A stretch of 64,000 bases of DNA from Bradyrhizobium guangdongense (GTDB lineage Bacteria > Pseudomonadota > Alphaproteobacteria > Rhizobiales > Xanthobacteraceae): positions 3,286,001 through 3,350,000 of the forward strand of contig NZ_CP030051.1 in assembly GCF_004114975.1 (NCBI RefSeq), written 5' to 3'. Position numbers and translations under genes: made by a program. Position 1 is the stretch's first letter. The number at the start of each line of letters is the position of its first letter. The notes beneath the pieces were generated by a model. The model saw only the letters and a list, made by a program, of their open reading frames with translations, did not search any database and had not been told where the DNA came from. Positions 16,987 through 25,175 of this stretch are shown here, piece by piece.

Positions 16987-17700
16987 TCAGCCGTGCGGCC
17001 CGCGCAGCTGCGCCGTCAGCTTGTCCATGGCGTCCGCGACGTCGCGCCATTGCGACAGCCAGCTGCGCGGAAAGCGGAAGGTGAGGTCGGCGGCGCCGAC
17101 GCGGCGCTCGGACAGGCACATGCCGGGCGTCGATGCATCGCGCGTGCAGCGCGCGGTCAGTGCGGGGGACGTCGCGGAATACAGATCCTCGCTGCCATAG
17201 GGCGTGTCGCTGCGGAACGGGCGCATCGTCAATCCGTCGTCCGGCGTCGTGGCGGCCTGGTCGAGATAGCGCGGATAGATCGTCGTCGTCCGCTGCTCCG
17301 GCGAGAGCGCATCGTGATGCGCCGCGATTGACAGGAAGATGCGATCGATCGGCTGCATGGCCGTGTCGACGGTGTCGGCGGTGACGTGCCTCGGACCGCT
17401 CGGTACTTCCAGCGAGGGATAGAGGAAATCGAGGTCGATGCGCTCCTGCGGTCCGGAGTGCCGTTGGATCTTCATCCGGATCGCCTGAAGCGGCAGGTTG
17501 AACAGCGTGCCGCCGACGCTCACGGGCAACTTGTCCGGTGCATCAGTGCCGCCCGTGCTCCAGGTCGGCCACAGCAGATAAGCGACCAGGGCGATCGCAC
17601 CCGCCGCGACCACGCCGGTGAGCGCTAACGGGACGAGATGGGCACGCGTCTCTGCGCCTGCGCCGGGGGACCGAGGAGAGGTTGCCGAAAACACCGTCAT
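16987..17700 (-). CDS. Single-span membrane protein, unknown function
   Basis: A 237-residue protein with one N-terminal membrane helix (LVPLALTGVVAAGAIALVAYLL, near 22-43) and a periplasmic domain that is probably beta-rich, with two Cys residues in TARCTRDASTPGMCLSERRV near residues 180-200 that could form a disulphide. ATG 17700 is preferred over an upstream in-frame TTG at 17712. No known domain is recognised. Its promoter region is shared with the rightward gene at 17923 and holds a perfect CtrA-type box at 17835, so cell-cycle control of one or both is possible. Confidence 0.68.
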   Translation of the reverse strand: MTVFSATSPRSPGAGAETRAHLVPLALTGVVAAGAIALVAYLLWPTWSTGGTDAPDKLPVSVGGTLFNLPLQAIRMKIQRHSGPQERIDLDFLYPSLEVPSGPRHVTADTVDTAMQPIDRIFLSIAAHHDALSPEQRTTTIYPRYLDQAATTPDDGLTMRPFRSDTPYGSEDLYSATSPALTARCTRDASTPGMCLSERRVGAADLTFRFPRSWLSQWRDVADAMDKLTAQLRGPHG

Positions 17701-17834
17701 GACGTCGCGCAAGAGACCGGAAGTCGGCCGGCGGCCGACGAATCACCGGCGAATATGCCATGCGGCGGCGAATTCGCGGAGGGGTTCCCGGTGAGGGGGA
17801 ACGGGACTGGCTCTGCGCGCGGCGGGCGGGATCG

Positions 17835-17849
17835 TTAACCTTCCCTTAA
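17835..17849. promoter_or_regulatory. Perfect CtrA-type box (TTAA-N7-TTAA)
   Basis: TTAA (17835-17838), seven bases, TTAA (17846-17849) equals the full alphaproteobacterial CtrA consensus. It lies 73 bases before the gene at 17923 and 134 before the leftward gene starting at 17700. Another TTAACC half site follows at 17863. Binding is inferred from the motif only. Confidence 0.55.
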
Positions 17850-17922
17850 GGATAATGTAGCGTTAACCGGCACTATTTGTCACAGGAAAGCACCTCGCGT
17901 TGCGTTAAGGCGGACTGCTCCG

Positions 17923-18252
17923 ATGACACCCGAAGCTCTCAATACTTTCTTCTCGATCTGCATCGGCTTCGCACTCGCGGGCGCGCTCGCAAACGGATAC
18001 CAGGCCCTCTCGCAGCGGCCTGCGGGCTTCGGACTGTTGCAGGAGGGCGTCGCTCCCCGGACCTTTGCAGCAGTACCGTTCCTGGTGTTCGCGGCGCCCT
18101 TCATCATCATGCGCAACACGCTGCGGGGCATGCGGCTGGAAAGCCGCCGCTTCGAATTCGTGATGATGGCGACCGTCATCGCCGGCTTCTGGAGCATGAT
18201 GAGCGGAACCTTCTTCCTGATGACGCTGCGCGCGACCGGCGTGCTGGGCTGA
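17923..18252 (+). CDS. Small three- to four-helix membrane protein, conserved hypothetical
   Basis: A 109-residue inner-membrane protein. Hydrophobic segments are ALNTFFSICIGFALAGALAN, FAAVPFLVFAAPFIIMRNTL and FVMMATVIAGFWSMMSGTFFLM. A charged loop GMRLESRRFEF separates the last two. I recall similar bradyrhizobial proteins being labelled with a DUF number (possibly DUF6949) but cannot confirm it. It lies behind a perfect CtrA-type box. Function unknown. Confidence 0.72.
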   Translation: MTPEALNTFFSICIGFALAGALANGYQALSQRPAGFGLLQEGVAPRTFAAVPFLVFAAPFIIMRNTLRGMRLESRRFEFVMMATVIAGFWSMMSGTFFLMTLRATGVLG

Positions 18253-18329
18253 CGCTTTCCAGGACTGCGCGGCGGCCCTTTGCCTCCGCGCCCTCGTTTC
18301 GCTATGGCTTGAGGCGACAGGAGACCTCC

Positions 18330-18860
18330 ATGGCGATCTACGAGCTCGACGGGCAAGCGCCCGATCTTCCTTCTGACGGCAATTACTTCATCGCGGAGAC
18401 CGCGACCGTGATCGGCCGCGTGCGCCTGAAGCCGGGCGCCAGCGTCTGGTTCGGCGCGGTGCTGCGCGGCGACAATGAGTGGATCGAGATCGGCGAGGGC
18501 GCCAACGTCCAGGACGGCTCGACCTGTCATACCGATCTCGGCTTTCCGCTCGTGATCGGGAAGGACTGCACCGTCGGTCATAATGTGATCCTGCACGGCT
18601 GCACGATCGAGGAGGGCGCGCTGATCGGCATGGGCGCGATCGTGATGAACGGCGCCAGGATCGGCCGCAACAGCATCGTCGGCGCCGGCTCCGTCATCAC
18701 CGAGGGCAAGGAGTTTGCCGAGCGCTCGCTGATCATCGGCTCGCCCGCGCGCGTGATCCGCACGCTCGACGACGCCCAGGTGCAGCGGATGGGCAGCGCG
18801 GCGAGGTTCTACGTCGCCAATGGCCCGCGCTTCAAGAAGGGGCTGAAGCGGATCGGCTGA
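18330..18860 (+). CDS. Gamma-carbonic anhydrase family protein
   Basis: A 176-residue left-handed parallel beta-helix protein built of hexapeptide repeats. The start follows an AGGAGAC site. The text ASVWFGAVLRGDNEWIEIG, QDGSTCHTDLGFPLVIGKDC, VGHNVILHGCTIEEGALIGM supplies the three zinc-ligand histidines in the CHTD, VGHN and LHGC contexts expected of this family (YrdA/PaaY/CaiE relatives). It ends with SPARVIRTL and a C-terminal helix. Trimeric cytoplasmic enzyme; some members hydrate CO2, others are inactive or act on other substrates. It is separated from the upstream membrane-protein gene by 77 bases. Confidence 0.92.
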   Translation: MAIYELDGQAPDLPSDGNYFIAETATVIGRVRLKPGASVWFGAVLRGDNEWIEIGEGANVQDGSTCHTDLGFPLVIGKDCTVGHNVILHGCTIEEGALIGMGAIVMNGARIGRNSIVGAGSVITEGKEFAERSLIIGSPARVIRTLDDAQVQRMGSAARFYVANGPRFKKGLKRIG

Positions 18861-18889
18861 GGCCCGCGCTGGCCGCGCGTCGCCCGCGC

Positions 18890-19775
18890 GGCCACGGACT
18901 CGCGGCGCTGTTGCTCGGCGCGCTCAACGTCGTCGTGATGCGAGGATCGGTGTTGGCTCCTCTCTCCGATATTGCGCAGGCGACAGATCGCATCACGACA
19001 GGCGACATCAGGAGCCAGGTGCCGCATCTTGCCCGCTACGACGAGATCGGTCGGCTGGCGCGCGCCGTGCAGAACTTCCGCGACGCCGTCGCGCAGATAT
19101 TCGAGCTGGATGAACGCCAACTACCGCAAGATCTACAATCTCCCCGACACGATTCAGGCCGGATCGACGCTGGAGGAAATCCTCCAGCACCGGGTCAAGA
19201 GCGGCTTGTTCGGTGGTGATGTCACGAAGTATGTCGCGGCTGTTCTCGACCGGATCGCCAAGCGAGAGCCTGCTGCCTATGAGATCAATCTCAATGACGG
19301 CCGCACCATCAAGATCTACGAACGACCGATGGACGGCGGCGGTTGGGTGTCGGTGCAGGAGGATGTTACCGAACAACGCCAACGCGAGCGCATGCTCGAA
19401 CGGATGGAGCGCTTCCTCGCCACCATCATTGAGAACGTGACCGAAGGCATCATCGCCAAGGATGCGCGCAACCTGCGCTATCTGTTCATCAACAAGGCTG
19501 CCGAAAAGCAGATCGGCATGTCCCGCGCCGAAATCGTCGGCAAGACGGCGCGCGAACTGTTTTCCAAGGAGACTGCCGATCTGATCGAGCAGCGGGACAA
19601 GCAGCTGCTAGCCCAGCAGCAGCAACTCGAGCCCATCACCGATACGATCAACAACCCCATCCGCGGTCGACGCCAGGTATCGTGGCGGCGCCTCCAGATC
19701 GGCGGAGCCGAAGAGGACTCGCATATCTTCGTGACCATGGTCGAGGATCTCGGCAAGGAGATGGGCGCCGCCGCG
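18890..19775 (+). pseudogene. Decayed HAMP-PAS sensory gene (diguanylate cyclase/phosphodiesterase remnant)
   Basis: The first part, in one frame, reads as the end of a membrane helix plus a HAMP domain (LAPLSDIAQATDRITTGDI then LARYDEIGRLARAVQNF). At about 19107-19110 the text jumps frame to NANYRKIYNLPDTIQAG and runs through a PAS_7-like and a PAS_4-like domain (YEINLNDGRTIKIYERPMD, LFINKAAEKQIGMSRAEIVG). It breaks off around VEDLGKEMGAA. In intact relatives the PAS_7 domain begins about 50 residues earlier and a GGDEF-EAL pair follows. So this copy has lost its sensor domain, an internal piece with a frameshift, and the catalytic half. It is not expected to be functional. Confidence 0.75.
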
Positions 19776-19924
19776 CAATGGCCGGCTCGGCTCGGCGCTG
19801 CGCAATACGCGCGGTCTACTGACGCTCGCGCGGAAGTGAGCTATCCCGCCTATCGTCTATGCTTGAGCGACGTTAGCTTGGCCTTGTTTGAAGCGTGGAG
19901 CGTTTCCACGCGGAGGGTAAGTTG

Positions 19925-20299
19925 ATGTTACGCAAGATGATGATGGCCGCACTGACCGTTGTTGCGGTCGGTCTCGCAGCGCCTCAGACCGCGCAGGCGA
20001 GAGGTGGTTTCGGGCATGGCGGCGGCTTCCATGGCGGTGGCTTCCATGGTGGGGGCTGGGGTCACGGCGGCTGGGGCCACGGCTGGCATGGCGGCGGCTT
20101 CTGGCCGGGCGTCGCAATCGGTGCCGGCATCGCAGGCGCCGGCTATTACGGCGCTTATGGCTACGGCTATCCTTACTACGGCGATCCCTATTATTACGGC
20201 CTCGGTTACGAGGACTATGGTGCGCAATGCTATCCTGTGCGCCAGCGCGTGATGACTCGATCGGGCTGGCGTGTCCGCCGCGCTCAGGTCTGTGAATAG
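19925..20299 (+). CDS. Gly/His/Tyr-rich small secreted protein
   Basis: A 124-residue protein with a signal peptide (MLRKMMMAALTVVAVGLAAP, cleavage near AQA-RG). The mature part has a low-complexity tract of His-Gly-Gly-Phe/Trp repeats (near 27-60), a hydrophobic Gly/Ala patch, then a Tyr/Gly/Pro tract (GYGYPYYGDPYYYG). It ends with CYPVRQRVMTRSGWRVRRAQVCE, where two Cys residues probably form a disulphide. GGAGGG sits 8 bases before the ATG. Similar proteins are common in rhizobia and are thought to sit in the envelope; the His tract might bind metal. Function unknown. Confidence 0.8.
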   Translation: MLRKMMMAALTVVAVGLAAPQTAQARGGFGHGGGFHGGGFHGGGWGHGGWGHGWHGGGFWPGVAIGAGIAGAGYYGAYGYGYPYYGDPYYYGLGYEDYGAQCYPVRQRVMTRSGWRVRRAQVCE

Positions 20300-20343
20300 C
20301 GGCTGCGGATAAGGGGTACCCGGCGAGGCATCCAAATACCGGG

Positions 20344-20390
20344 ACTTTAAAAAACAAGGCCGTTGACGCAGTATACCGTCAACGACCTTG
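20344..20390 (-). terminator. Intrinsic terminator for the leftward coiled-coil gene
   Basis: A 14-bp stem with one mismatch (20355-20368 with 20377-20390) and an 8-base loop. Read on the minus strand it is followed at once by TTTT and then TTAAAG, a classic rho-independent signal about 125 bases after the stop at 20515. It may also stop rightward transcription, less strongly. Confidence 0.75.
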
Positions 20391-20514
20391 CCAGCCCCGG
20401 ATATTGAAATCGGCTCACGCCATCCGGTATGAGCGAACATCGCGCGGAATCACACGGACGAATGTGATCCATTTCACATCTGGCGAAAATAAAAGTCGGT
20501 CGCCCTGGATCCAA

Positions 20515-21009
20515 TCAGCCGCGAGAGCGTTTGCGGGCGCTGACATGGACACGGTGACGCGCCGGTTTCTTCGAAGTAACCGCGGGTGTCTCGGCCTCGG
20601 TGGCGCGGGCGGAGGCAAAGGATTGCCGCAATCCGTCGATGGATTCGTTCAGATTGGCGACCTGCTCCGACAGGCGCTTGGTGTCGGCCTGCTGCGAGGC
20701 GAGCAGCCGCTTCATGGTCGAAAGCTGGTCCTGCACGACCTGAAGCTGATCGATCGATTCCTGCTGGGTCGCCTCCAACCCCTTGGTCTTCTCGACGAGC
20801 TGCTCGGAGGCTTGCGCCGCGCGCGCCTGAAGTTGCCGCGAGGCGACCACCCGGTCGGTCTCCGGCGTGGCGCCGGTATAGGCGCGCCAGATCGCGATCG
20901 AGGTGACGCCGGCGATCAGCAGCAGCAGCGCCGCAGCCGTCAGCGCGATCGGCTGGGCACCGAGACGGAAGAGGGGATTGGACGGTGTGTCCTCTGCGAG
21001 ATCGATCAT
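20515..21009 (-). CDS. Membrane-anchored coiled-coil protein, unknown function
   Basis: A 164-residue protein. It has a short N-terminal cytoplasmic part (MIDLAEDTPSNPLFRLG), one membrane helix (IALTAAALLLLIAGVTSIAIW, near 20-40) and then a long heptad-patterned segment from about 50 to 130 (QASEQLVEKTKGLEATQQES, LSTMKRLLASQQADTKRLSE). It ends in a very basic tail. The periplasmic coiled coil suggests a scaffold or envelope-spanning role. ATG 21009 is chosen because the reading frame upstream has no membrane or family-like features. It has its own terminator. Function not assigned. Confidence 0.75.
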   Translation of the reverse strand: MIDLAEDTPSNPLFRLGAQPIALTAAALLLLIAGVTSIAIWRAYTGATPETDRVVASRQLQARAAQASEQLVEKTKGLEATQQESIDQLQVVQDQLSTMKRLLASQQADTKRLSEQVANLNESIDGLRQSFASARATEAETPAVTSKKPARHRVHVSARKRSRG

Positions 21010-21247
21010 CGCTGACAAAACCCAAATTGAACTTGGTGAGTGGCGAAGAGCGGCAGCACAAGAACGAACAAGGCGGCCGGGACGTCCCGAAAGCGTTACA
21101 GTTCGGCAACAATTGGGACGAAAAGGTGGCCGCCGGGGAGAAAAGCGTAGCTGGAACAAGGCCACAGTTCCCCCATCCGCGCCAAAATGGCCTCGAGCAG
21201 GGGAGTATTGGGGTACGCCCAACACCCGCTACGCGCGGATCGCGGGC

Positions 21248-21979
21248 CTAGGGCTGAAACGGCGCAAACGGACCGGAATAGGATTTCGCTCGCGGCGCAG
21301 CGTAGGGGCCCAGCCGGGACGTCGTTAAGCCCAGCCGGACCAGCCCCTCAGCCAGGGCCACCGCAGCCGCGACGCCGTCGATGACGGGCAGACCGTGCTT
21401 GTCCGCGAGCTCGGCGGCGAGATCGGCCATGCCGGCGCAGCCGAGCACGATGGCCTCGGCGCGGTCGTCGCGGATGGAGGCCAGAATCTCGGCCGAGATC
21501 TTGCCGAGCGCTTCAGTATTGCGTTCCTCGAGCGCGAGCACGGGGACCTCGGCGGCGCGGACGCGGGCGCAGCGGTCGGCAACGCCGTACTTCTTGAGAT
21601 TATGCTCGATCGGTACGATGGAGACACCGAGCGTCGTCACCACGGCAAAGCGTGCGGCGACCAGGCTCGCCATGTGGAATCCGGCTTCGCCAATGCCGAT
21701 CACCGGCACCTTCGCCACGGCACGTGCAGCGTCGAGGCCGGTGTCGTCGAAACAGGCGATGATGTGGGCATTCGCTCCGTCGCGGTCGGCTTCACGAATG
21801 CAGCCGAGCATGCCAGGAACGGCGAAGGCCTCGTCGTAAAATCCTTCGATCGAGACCGGTCCCATCGCGGGCTGGCGCGCATCGATCACCGTGTCGGGCC
21901 GCGCGATCGCGCGCGCTGCCGCGGCGATCTTCGCCGTCATCGAGGCCGTCGTGTTGGGATTGACGACGTGAAGTCGCAT
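21248..21979 (-). CDS. Asp/Glu/hydantoin racemase family protein
   Basis: A 243-residue enzyme of the Asp/Glu racemase superfamily, closest in style to hydantoin racemase. It starts MRLHVVNPNTTASMTAKIAA, the NPNT motif typical of hydantoin racemases, and has the two catalytic cysteine contexts: IIACFDDTGLDAAR (near 78) and AIVLGCAGMADLA (near 183). These cofactor-independent enzymes invert a carbon centre by two-base catalysis. It is the last gene of the leftward ABC-transporter operon, 22 bases after a permease, so it likely acts on the imported compound. Hydantoins, allantoin-like compounds or D-amino acids are candidate substrates. Confidence 0.85.
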   Translation of the reverse strand: MRLHVVNPNTTASMTAKIAAAARAIARPDTVIDARQPAMGPVSIEGFYDEAFAVPGMLGCIREADRDGANAHIIACFDDTGLDAARAVAKVPVIGIGEAGFHMASLVAARFAVVTTLGVSIVPIEHNLKKYGVADRCARVRAAEVPVLALEERNTEALGKISAEILASIRDDRAEAIVLGCAGMADLAAELADKHGLPVIDGVAAAVALAEGLVRLGLTTSRLGPYAAPRAKSYSGPFAPFQP

Positions 21980-22001
21980 CGTGATCAGACGAGTCCCTTT
22001 G

Positions 22002-22880
22002 TCAGACAAGCCCTTTGCCGGCGTCCGAGCCTTTGGCCGCCTGCCGCTTGTTGAGCATGTGGATGGTGCCGAGCGCAAGCGTGATCACCGCGAAGGACAC
22101 CGCGGAGATGATGGTGCCGAGCGCATAGATGTCCGGGTTGGTCACCGTCGTGGTGAGGCCCTGGAGATCGAGCGGCAATGTGTTCACCGCGCCGATCGCC
22201 TGACTGGAGCGCGCGAGCTCGTCCCAGGACAGCGTGAAGCCGAACAGGCCGATGCCGATCACCGACGGCAGGATGATCGGCAGCACGACGTAGCGGAAGG
22301 CCTGCCACGGTGTCGCACCGAGATCGCGCGCGGCTTCTTCGAGGCGCGGGTCGAATCGGTTGAAGATCGCGAACATGATCAGCAGGCCGAACGGCAGCGT
22401 CCACGTCAGATGCGCGCCGAGACCGGAGGTCAAAAGGCCCATCGAGGTTTCGAAATTCTCGTTCCAATGCGTCTTGATCAGGTCGTCGATGATGCGGAAT
22501 TCCAGCGAGATCCCAAGCGAGGTGATGATCGAGGGGACGATCAGGCTGGCGATTGCCGAGTAGAACAGGATGCTCTGCGCTCTGAACTTCCTGCGGAAGG
22601 CCATGCCGGCGGCGACTGACAGCACGACGGTGACCGCCATCACGATGACGCCGAGCAGCAGCGAGCGACGGAAGGACGCTCCGAGATCGATGATGCCGGT
22701 ACCCTGAAACAGCTTGGTCAGCCAGTAGGTCGACACGCCATTCATCGGGAAGGTGAGTCCGCCCTGCGGTCCCTGGAAGGACAGCACGTAGATCGCGATC
22801 ATCGGGCCGTAGAGAAACAGAACATAGGCCGCGAAGAAGATCGCGAGCACATAGAAGCTGCGCGGACGTCCTTCCTTCAT
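22002..22880 (-). CDS. ABC transporter permease, PotC-like
   Basis: A 292-residue inner-membrane permease with six helices. The cytoplasmic EAA loop reads LEEAARDLGATPWQAFRYVVLPIILPSVIG (EAARDLGATP with the conserved G), where the ATPase docks. The family is that of spermidine/putrescine (PotC) and related importers. It starts 3 bases after the stop of the partner permease gene, so the two are translationally linked. It forms a heterodimer with the 22884-23843 product. Substrate inferred only from the racemase in the operon. Confidence 0.92.
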   Translation of the reverse strand: MKEGRPRSFYVLAIFFAAYVLFLYGPMIAIYVLSFQGPQGGLTFPMNGVSTYWLTKLFQGTGIIDLGASFRRSLLLGVIVMAVTVVLSVAAGMAFRRKFRAQSILFYSAIASLIVPSIITSLGISLEFRIIDDLIKTHWNENFETSMGLLTSGLGAHLTWTLPFGLLIMFAIFNRFDPRLEEAARDLGATPWQAFRYVVLPIILPSVIGIGLFGFTLSWDELARSSQAIGAVNTLPLDLQGLTTTVTNPDIYALGTIISAVSFAVITLALGTIHMLNKRQAAKGSDAGKGLV

Positions 22881-22883
22881 CGC

Positions 22884-23843
22884 CTACAGCTCCTTCTTGA
22901 TGTCGACGATGCGTGACATCATGGTGATGATCAGGAATGTGATGACGAGCAGGATCACGGCATTGGCGGCTGCGGCCGGGAATTGCAGTGCGTTGACCCG
23001 CGTCTCGATGATCTTGCCGGCGGCGGCGATCTGCTGGCCGCCCATCACGCCGATGGTGATGAAGTCGCCCATGACGATCGTGATGACGAAGATCGAGCCG
23101 ATCACGATGCCGGGTTTTGCCAGCGGAACGACCACGTTGACCAGCGTCTGAAGGCCGGTGGCACCGGCGTCATAGGCCGCCTCGATCAGCGACTTGTCGA
23201 TGCGGATCATGGAATTGAAGATCGGCACCACCATGAAGAAGGTGAACAGGTGCACCAGCGCCAGCACCACGGAGAATTCGGAGAACAACAGCCATTCCAC
23301 CGGCTGGTTGATCAGGCCCGTCTTCATCAAGCCGGAGTTGACGAGGCCATTGCGCCCGAGCAGCGGGATCCAAGCGATCATGCGGATCACGTTGGAGGTC
23401 CAGAACGGGATCGTGCAAAGCAACGACAGTCCCATCTGCCAGGTCTTGGACTTGACGTGGAAGGCAAGGAAATAGGCGACCCAGAAGCCGATGAAGAGCG
23501 TGATGGCCCAGACCAGGAAGCACAGCTTGAGCGTCTTCAGATAGGTCTTTGCGATGGTGCAGAGATCGGGAAGCTGCGCGATGCAGCCTTCGAACGTGTC
23601 GGTGTAGCCGCGGCCCGAAAAGGCCGGCAGCAGCTGATATTCGTTGTAGTCCCAGAACGAGACGATGACGACGAAGACGAGCGGAATCAGGAAGAAGGCG
23701 AGAAACACCAGCATCATCGGCCCGGCCTGAAGCCAGGAGACGAAAGAGGGCGACAGGCGCGCCGCTCTCGCCGGGCGCGCCGTGTCCGATCCCCGGACGA
23801 GGTCCGGGGATGCCTGTTGCAGGATGTTGTCGGACGTATCCAT
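22884..23843 (-). CDS. ABC transporter permease, PotB-like
   Basis: A 319-residue permease with six membrane helices. The first helix lies near residues 40-65 (MMLVFLAFFLIPLVFVVIVS), and an EAA loop reads LIEAAYDAGATGLQTLVNVV. A large periplasmic loop contains two Cys residues (FEGCIAQLPDLCTIAKTYL). Its ATG overlaps the stop of the binding-protein gene as TGATG. The cytoplasmic N-terminal tail (ASPDLVRGSDT) is encoded by a perfect 10-bp-arm palindrome, 23789-23811, a sequence type also found between genes in rhizobia. So the tail looks like an in-frame insertion of a repeat that the protein tolerates. Confidence 0.9.
   Translation of the reverse strand: MDTSDNILQQASPDLVRGSDTARPARAARLSPSFVSWLQAGPMMLVFLAFFLIPLVFVVIVSFWDYNEYQLLPAFSGRGYTDTFEGCIAQLPDLCTIAKTYLKTLKLCFLVWAITLFIGFWVAYFLAFHVKSKTWQMGLSLLCTIPFWTSNVIRMIAWIPLLGRNGLVNSGLMKTGLINQPVEWLLFSEFSVVLALVHLFTFFMVVPIFNSMIRIDKSLIEAAYDAGATGLQTLVNVVVPLAKPGIVIGSIFVITIVMGDFITIGVMGGQQIAAAGKIIETRVNALQFPAAAANAVILLVITFLIITMMSRIVDIKKEL
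23789..23811. repeat. Palindrome inserted within the permease reading frame
   Basis: ATCCCCGGAC (23789-23798), GAG, GTCCGGGGAT (23802-23811): perfect 10-bp arms. It encodes residues around 11-18 of the PotB-like permease, ahead of its first membrane helix. Confidence 0.7.
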
Positions 23844-25141
23844 CACGCGGCGATGAACTCGTTCCACTTGCGGACCATGTAGTCGTTCTCGTCCATCACA
23901 GCATTCCAGCACGCGACCGCGCCCATGCGGTCCTCGTAGGAGCCGCCGTCGCGCACCGCGCCGGCTTTCTCCAGCAGCGAGCCGTCCGGCGCCTTGATGT
24001 CCTTCTCGGCCGGCTTGCCTTCCATCCAGTACGCCCACTCGTAAGGCTCCATGTTCGCCTTCGCGGTAGAGAGCACGGCCGAGTAGTAGCCCTGGCGGTT
24101 CAGGTAAGCGCCGGCATAGCCTGAGAGGAACCAGTTCACGAACTCGTAGGCCCAGTCGAGCTTCGGACCCGAGACGCCCTTCGAAACGCAGAAGCCGGAG
24201 GCCCAGGAGCGATAGCCTTCCTTGAGCGGCTGGAAGGTGCAGGCGATGCCCATCGAGCGCACCTTCGTCACTGCCGGCGACCACATCGACTGGATCACGG
24301 TCTCGCCTGAGGCCATCAGGTTGACGCTCTCGTTGAAATCCTTCCAGAAGGCGCGGAACTGGCCGGCCTTCTTCGCCTCCGTCATCACCTTCATGGTGAG
24401 ATCGATCTCCTCCTTGGTCATGTTGCCCTTGTCGGCATATTTGTACTTGCCGGTGGCTTCCACGACCATCGCGGCGTCCATGATGCCGATCGACGGGATG
24501 TTGAGGATCGAGGCCTTGCCCTTGAATTCAGGGTTGAGCAGCTCGGACCAAGAGCTGATCGGGCGCTTGATCAGGTCGGGGCGGATGCCGAGCGTGTCGG
24601 CATTGTAGACGGTGGGGATCAGCGTGACGAACTCGGTCGCCGAGGTCGCGAACTTCTTGGAGTCCTTGCCCTCGAGATAGAGCACCTTCCAAGGCGCGGT
24701 GCCCTGGCCGCCGATCTTCTTGCCGCCGGGCGTCTCGCCCTTGGTGAACACCGGCGTGATGTTGTCGAATTCCTTGATCTTCTTGGCGTCGAGGGCAAGG
24801 ATGTTGCCCGACGGCACCAGCTTCTTCAGCGAGAAATATTCGGTATCCAGCACGTCGAAGGAGTTCGGCTGGGTCATCACGCGTTTGGTGACGTCGTCGG
24901 TGGTCGCGGTGATGTATTCGATCTTGATGCCGGTGTCCTTCAGGCACTGCTTGGAGATGTCGTCGCCTTCGTTCACGGCGGTGCCGAGATAGCGCAGCAC
25001 CTTCGGCTCGGCCGACATGACGTAGGGGAAGCCGGTGATGGCGCCGGAGCCGGCGGCGAGGCCCGCGAGACCTGCGGTGCCCTTGAGTAGCGTGCGGCGG
25101 CTGACGCCTGAAGTCTTGGTCGTCTCGGTCATTCCAGTCAC
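23843..25141 (-). CDS. ABC transporter substrate-binding protein, PotD/PotF-like, Tat-exported
   Basis: A 432-residue periplasmic binding protein. The signal contains SRRTLLKG followed by a hydrophobic Ala/Gly core, a twin-arginine signal, so export is probably by the Tat route in folded form. The mature protein begins near SAEPKVLRYLGTAVNEGDDI and has the two-lobed SBP_bac_8 pattern of polyamine-type binding proteins (SWSELLNPEFKGKASILNIP, SGETVIQSMWSPAV, WAYEFVNWFLSGYAGAYLNR). The first ATG is at 25141 and a second at 25132. It lies between the ATPase and permease genes. The binding-site ligands cannot be read with confidence, so polyamine specificity is not assumed. Confidence 0.9.
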   Translation of the reverse strand: MTGMTETTKTSGVSRRTLLKGTAGLAGLAAGSGAITGFPYVMSAEPKVLRYLGTAVNEGDDISKQCLKDTGIKIEYITATTDDVTKRVMTQPNSFDVLDTEYFSLKKLVPSGNILALDAKKIKEFDNITPVFTKGETPGGKKIGGQGTAPWKVLYLEGKDSKKFATSATEFVTLIPTVYNADTLGIRPDLIKRPISSWSELLNPEFKGKASILNIPSIGIMDAAMVVEATGKYKYADKGNMTKEEIDLTMKVMTEAKKAGQFRAFWKDFNESVNLMASGETVIQSMWSPAVTKVRSMGIACTFQPLKEGYRSWASGFCVSKGVSGPKLDWAYEFVNWFLSGYAGAYLNRQGYYSAVLSTAKANMEPYEWAYWMEGKPAEKDIKAPDGSLLEKAGAVRDGGSYEDRMGAVACWNAVMDENDYMVRKWNEFIAA

Positions 25142-25175
25142 TCCTCTGTGTTGCGCATTTTCTGTGATGACGGCG

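Noticed and set aside
23761..23843. A later start for the PotB-like permease that would exclude the palindrome
   Set aside because: The only start with tight operon coupling is the ATG overlapping the upstream stop (TGATG). No good downstream start lies before the first membrane helix.
22983..23882. A 300-codon plus-strand frame across the permease genes
   Set aside because: It is antisense to a clear ABC permease. Its product is rich in His, Asp and Arg, as expected from reversed membrane-protein codons.
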